Below, in pieces: positions 60,766 to 64,000 of a stretch of DNA of 64,000 bases. Under the pieces are notes generated by a model. It ran no database searches. It saw only the letters and a program-made list of their open reading frames with translations, and was not told the DNA's origin. How positions within the stretch are numbered: the first letter of the stretch is position 1; each line of letters begins with the position of its first letter. The position numbers and the translations under genes were made by a program. The stretch comes from Selenomonas sp. FOBRC6 (GTDB lineage: Bacteria > Bacillota > Negativicutes > Selenomonadales > Selenomonadaceae): NCBI RefSeq assembly GCF_000286455.1, contig NZ_ALKG01000119.1, positions 1 to 64,000 of the forward strand, given 5' to 3'.

Positions 60766-60812
60766 TAAAAATATGACCTTATCTCATGTCATACACGAAA
60801 TAAGGTCATATT
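60766..60812 (-). terminator. Terminator after the aldolase gene
   Basis: A 13-bp perfect stem (60770-60782 with 60800-60812, arm AATATGACCTTAT) with an ATTTTTATC tail on the minus strand. Confidence 0.9.
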
Positions 60813-60843
60813 GCATGCACTCCGTTATGCGAACGGGGCGATA

Positions 60844-61836
60844 TTACTTGTTGAGGAGCGCCTGGATTTCAGGAGCCTTGCCGTCAGAGCCGAGCACCTC
60901 TTTGATCTTGTGGGTGACGAGCTCCTTGATGTAGCTGCGGCCGTCGGTCAGATACTGACGCGGGTCGAAGTGGGACGGCTCCTTCTTGAAGTGCTCGCGG
61001 ATACCGGCCGTCATTGCAAGACGGAGGTCGGAGTCGATGTTGATCTTGCAGACGGAGGATTTTGCTGCGCGGCGCAGCTGATCCTCGGGGATGCCGACTG
61101 CATCCGGCATATGTCCGCCGTTCTCATTGATGATCTTCACATACTTCGGAATGACGGAGGAAGCGCCGTGTAGCACGATGGGGAAGCCCGGAATGCGCTT
61201 CTCGATCTCCTCGAGGATGTCGAAGCGGAGCGGCGGCGGTACGAGGACGCCGTCTGCGTTGCGCGTGCACTGCTCCGGCGTGAACTTGAACGCGCCGTGC
61301 GAGGTGCCAATTGCAATGGCGAGGGAGTCAACACCCGTCTTTTCGACGAAGTCCTGAACCTCCTCGGGCTTCGTATAGGATGCATCCTCTGCAGAGACGT
61401 TGACATCGTCCTCAATGCCGGCGAGCTGTCCGAGCTCTGCCTCAACGACGACGCCATGTGCGTGCGCATACTCTGCGACGCGCTTTGCAAGAGCGACGTT
61501 CTCATCGTACGGCAGATGCGAGCCGTCGATCATGACGGAGGTGAAGCCACCGTCGATGCAGGACTTGCAGATATCGAAGTCTGCGCCGTGGTCGAGGTGC
61601 AGAGCAATGGGAATATTGTTGATTTCGAGTGCAGCCTTGACAAGATGGACAAGGTACTCATGGCGCGCATACTTGCGTGCGCCTGCGGAGACCTGCAGGA
61701 TCAGAGGGGACTTGAGCTCTCCCGCAGCATCCGTAATGCCCTGAACGATCTCCATGTTGTTGACGTTGAAAGCACCGATGGCGTAGCCGCCCTCATAGGC
61801 TTTCTTAAACATCTCCTTTGTTCCGACAAGTGGCAT
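60844..61836 (-). CDS. fba: Fructose-bisphosphate aldolase, class II
   Basis: A 330-residue zinc-dependent glycolytic aldolase. GAFNVNNMEIVQGITDAA, LHLDHGADFDICKSCIDGGFTSVMIDGSHLPYDENV contains the catalytic Asp and a zinc His, VEAELGQLAGIEDDV, AIAIGTSHGAFKF and VLHGASSVIP hold further ligands and phosphate-binding residues. AGGGGGT precedes the ATG on the minus strand. Confidence 0.97.
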   Translation of the reverse strand: MPLVGTKEMFKKAYEGGYAIGAFNVNNMEIVQGITDAAGELKSPLILQVSAGARKYARHEYLVHLVKAALEINNIPIALHLDHGADFDICKSCIDGGFTSVMIDGSHLPYDENVALAKRVAEYAHAHGVVVEAELGQLAGIEDDVNVSAEDASYTKPEEVQDFVEKTGVDSLAIAIGTSHGAFKFTPEQCTRNADGVLVPPPLRFDILEEIEKRIPGFPIVLHGASSVIPKYVKIINENGGHMPDAVGIPEDQLRRAAKSSVCKINIDSDLRLAMTAGIREHFKKEPSHFDPRQYLTDGRSYIKELVTHKIKEVLGSDGKAPEIQALLNK

Positions 61837-61881
61837 GTGATTACCCCCTATTAAAGCTAAAAATATCCCACGAACAATTTT

Positions 61882-61887
61882 ATTATA
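61882..61887 (-). promoter_or_regulatory. Probable -10 box of fba
   Basis: Minus-strand TATAAT at 61887-61882, about 46 bases before the aldolase ATG. The -35 is weak and I could not fix it. The region between fba and smc (143 bases) thus holds divergent promoters. Confidence 0.5.
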
Positions 61888-61917
61888 GCATAGTTTATTT
61901 ACGGAAGATACCGTTTT

Positions 61918-61946
61918 TTGAAATTTCCCATCCGTTCTGTTATAAT
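61918..61946 (+). promoter_or_regulatory. Promoter of smc
   Basis: TTGAAA (61918-61923), 17-base spacer, TATAAT (61941-61946). Confidence 0.75.
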
Positions 61947-61979
61947 GGGTGAACTAATGGGGAAAGGCTGGTGCGTTGC

Positions 61980-64000
61980 GTGCAGTTAAAGCGCTTGGAA
62001 GCGTACGGATTCAAGTCATTCGCAGAGCGGATTGTCGTGCAGTTCGATCAGGGAATCACCGCCGTAGTGGGTCCGAATGGCAGTGGCAAAAGCAATATCA
62101 CGGACGCTGTTCGCTGGGTGCTCGGCGAGCAGAATATTCGCATGCTGCGCGGCCTGCGCTCCGAGGACATCATCTTTGCCGGCTCTGCTGCACGCCGTGC
62201 GCTCAGCGTGGCGGAGGTCGTTCTGGTCTTTGACAATACGGACAAGATGCTGCCGATTGACTATGACGAGGTCGTTGTCAAGCGCCGCCTGTACCGCAAC
62301 GGCGACAGCGAGGTGTATCTCAATGATTCGCGCTGCCGTATTAAGGACATCTACCAGCTCTTTGCGGATACGGGCATCGGACATGACGGCATGAGCATCA
62401 TCGGACAGAACCGATTGAACGATATCCTCGACAGCCGCCCCGAAGACCGCCGCGTATTCTTTGAGGAAACTGCGGGAATCACGAAGTACCGTACACGCAA
62501 GCAGGAGGGTCTGCGCAAGCTGCGTGAGAACGAGGGTGACCTCGTACGTCTGAATGATATCATGTACGCGCATGCGGCAGAGCTTGAGCCGCTCGCCGCG
62601 CAGTCGGAAAAGACCATGAAGTTCCGCAGTCTCGATGCCGAGCGGCGACAGTATCAGATGACGGCGCTCGTACATCAGCACGGGCGTCTCATGCAGGAAC
62701 AGGATGCTTTGGATCAGACGTTGCGCATGCATCGTGATGAAGAGGCGCGCGAAATGCGTGCACGTATGGATGCAGAGGGGAAAAAGAACGCGCTTGAGGC
62801 TGACATCACCGTCATCGACCACCGCATGCAGGCCGAGGAGCAGGTGGGGCGCAGTGTGCAGGAGAAGCTGGATACACTCCGACAGGAGGCGGCGCTCATC
62901 AAGGGGCGGCAGGATCAGGGGAAGAAGCGCGAAGAGGATATCGAGCGCATGCGCGTATCTGCGTCTGCCAAGATTGATGCGACCGATCAGGAAATCGTCC
63001 AGATCCAAGTACAGTTAGAACGCAAACGCGCTGAGATTACGGAAAAAAATGTGCAGCAGACGGCGGCTCAGGTCGCGTCCGAGCGGCTGGATGAGATCAT
63101 TGCGGGCGAGGAGCAGCACATGGCGCAGGAGGAGCACTCCCGTCATGCCGTACAGCGGGTACTGGCGCGTCTGCGGGAGGAGCTTGCCGTCGCTCGGAAT
63201 GCGGCACATACGGAGGAGGAGAACAGGCAGCAAGAGGAGGAGCGTGCACGGCGTCAGGATCTCCTTGCGGCGGCGCAGGGCGAACTCGCGCACATCAATC
63301 ACGCTATCAACCTCTCTGAGAAGAAGATGCAGCAGTTCTCTCAGGAAGGAGATCAGCTTCATACAGAGATTGGAGACCTTCGCCGTACGATTGATCGTGA
63401 TGAGGCGCAGCTGCGGCAGTCGGATGCGGAGCTCCTGCGCATACGGCAGAGCCTTGATTTTCAGCGGCGCATGCAGGACAGTTATGAAGGCTTCGGGCGG
63501 GATGTGCAGATTGTCCTGCAGGCACAGGAGGGCTGGCGCAAAAATGTCTCCGGAACGGTCGCCGATCTCATCCGCATCCCTGAGCGCTATCTCACGGCAA
63601 TTGACGTGGCGCTCGGCGGGAGCGTGCGCAATATCGTCACGGAGGATACGGATACAGCAAAGGCTGCCATCTCCTATTTGAAGCGCAAAAATGGCGGACG
63701 TGTCACATTCCTGCCGCTGACAACGATCACGGTGCGCCAACCGCGTGCAGTCGACCTGCGGAGGTGTCACGGGGTAATTGGCTGGGCGAATACACTCGTG
63801 CAGGCGGAGGGGAGATTTCAGAAGGTCGCCGATCATCTGCTTGCACAGACGCTCGTGATGGAGAATTTGGATGATGCCCTGATTGTTGCAAAACAGGAGG
63901 GGTACCGCCTCCGTATTGTGACATTGACAGGCGAACTGCTGAACCCCGGCGGCTCACTGTCAGGCGGCGGACGGAGGAAGCAATCATCCGCGCTGCTGAA
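61980..64000 (+). CDS. smc: Chromosome segregation protein SMC, N-terminal part
   Basis: Open to the right edge (673 codons of a protein near 1,180). GTG start at 61980 gives MQLKRLEAYGFKSFAERI, the usual opening. Another in-frame GTG at 61971 is closer to GGGGAAAGG and is possible. Walker A GPNGSGKSN (residues about 32-40), Q-loop LGEQNIRMLRG, then a long Gln/Glu/Arg-rich coiled coil from about 165 to 500, and the hinge (YEGFGRDVQIVLQ to LLNPGGSLSGGG). SMC compacts and resolves chromosomes with ScpA/ScpB. The second coiled coil and Walker B are outside the window. Confidence 0.97.
   Translation, partial: MQLKRLEAYGFKSFAERIVVQFDQGITAVVGPNGSGKSNITDAVRWVLGEQNIRMLRGLRSEDIIFAGSAARRALSVAEVVLVFDNTDKMLPIDYDEVVVKRRLYRNGDSEVYLNDSRCRIKDIYQLFADTGIGHDGMSIIGQNRLNDILDSRPEDRRVFFEETAGITKYRTRKQEGLRKLRENEGDLVRLNDIMYAHAAELEPLAAQSEKTMKFRSLDAERRQYQMTALVHQHGRLMQEQDALDQTLRMHRDEEAREMRARMDAEGKKNALEADITVIDHRMQAEEQVGRSVQEKLDTLRQEAALIKGRQDQGKKREEDIERMRVSASAKIDATDQEIVQIQVQLERKRAEITEKNVQQTAAQVASERLDEIIAGEEQHMAQEEHSRHAVQRVLARLREELAVARNAAHTEEENRQQEEERARRQDLLAAAQGELAHINHAINLSEKKMQQFSQEGDQLHTEIGDLRRTIDRDEAQLRQSDAELLRIRQSLDFQRRMQDSYEGFGRDVQIVLQAQEGWRKNVSGTVADLIRIPERYLTAIDVALGGSVRNIVTEDTDTAKAAISYLKRKNGGRVTFLPLTTITVRQPRAVDLRRCHGVIGWANTLVQAEGRFQKVADHLLAQTLVMENLDDALIVAKQEGYRLRIVTLTGELLNPGGSLSGGGRRKQSSALL

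Noticed and set aside
1-64000. tRNA, rRNA, CRISPR arrays, prophage, toxin-antitoxin pairs, integrases
   Set aside because: I looked through the intergenic stretches and gene products and saw none; the region is continuous core metabolism and housekeeping.

Overview
The window looks like chromosomal DNA of an anaerobic, diderm Firmicute of the Negativicutes, most likely a Selenomonas-like Selenomonadaceae. The evidence is the moderately high GC with heavy GTG/TTG start use, pyruvate:ferredoxin oxidoreductase, the anaerobic (CbiD/CbiG-type) corrin pathway, Firmicute-type genes (LexA, RNase J, ispH-rpsA, split transketolase, UPF0735, DUF512), and a small secreted protein with an outer-membrane-type C-terminal phenylalanine. 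The taxon is an inference from gene content; no rRNA is present. I see no tRNA, rRNA, CRISPR array, prophage, integrase or intact insertion sequence. Nearly all of the window is ordinary, dense core genome.

Layout. 1-6.7 kb: end of a pyruvate:ferredoxin oxidoreductase gene, a DAACS symporter, two tandem paralogous secreted proteins with an internal repeat, then an operon of a CoA-disulfide reductase/rhodanese fusion, an ArsR repressor, a tiny 2[4Fe-4S] ferredoxin and a NapH-like membrane Fe-S protein, behind a strong promoter overlapped by a palindrome. 6.8-12.2 kb: ACT protein, UPF0210 protein, endonuclease III, an ArgA-like acetyltransferase, DAHP synthase, prephenate dehydrogenase and LexA. 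12.3-25.8 kb: one long, tightly overlapping cobalamin run (cbiD-E-T-F-G-H-J-C-A, cobU, cbiP, cbiB, cobS, pduX, cobC) ending in crcB. 25.9-34.1 kb: ispH-rpsA, DUF512 protein, der, plsY, UPF0735 ACT protein, hom, thrB.

34.1-34.4 kb is an intergenic stretch holding a 166-bp near-palindromic element and a terminator, followed by the complete arginine operon argC-J-B-D-F-G-H (34.4-42.4 kb). 42.5-56.5 kb: a small candidate outer-membrane protein, RNase J with a long leader, split transketolase, an orphan solute-binding-like protein, rimO, a cinA C-terminal-type gene, two secreted proteins of unknown role, a tartrate/D-malate-type dehydrogenase, galU and two adjacent DUF445 proteins. 56.5-61.8 kb is on the minus strand: an Rrf2 regulator, rpsI/rplM, an aminotransferase, lysC and class II aldolase. 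The start of smc runs off the right end.

How the genes work together: the cobalamin block carries most of the steps from the cobalt-precorrin stage to adenosylcobalamin phosphate and its dephosphorylation, but lacks CbiL, CbiK, CobT and the threonine-phosphate decarboxylase, which must be elsewhere if the pathway is complete. The arginine operon is complete from acetylglutamate kinase to argininosuccinate lyase. The least ordinary pieces are the sulfur/Fe-S operon at 3.9-6.7 kb, the tandem repeat-protein pair at 2.6-3.8 kb, the palindromic element at 34.1 kb with a short related hairpin at 59.3 kb, and structured leaders before RNase J and rplM.
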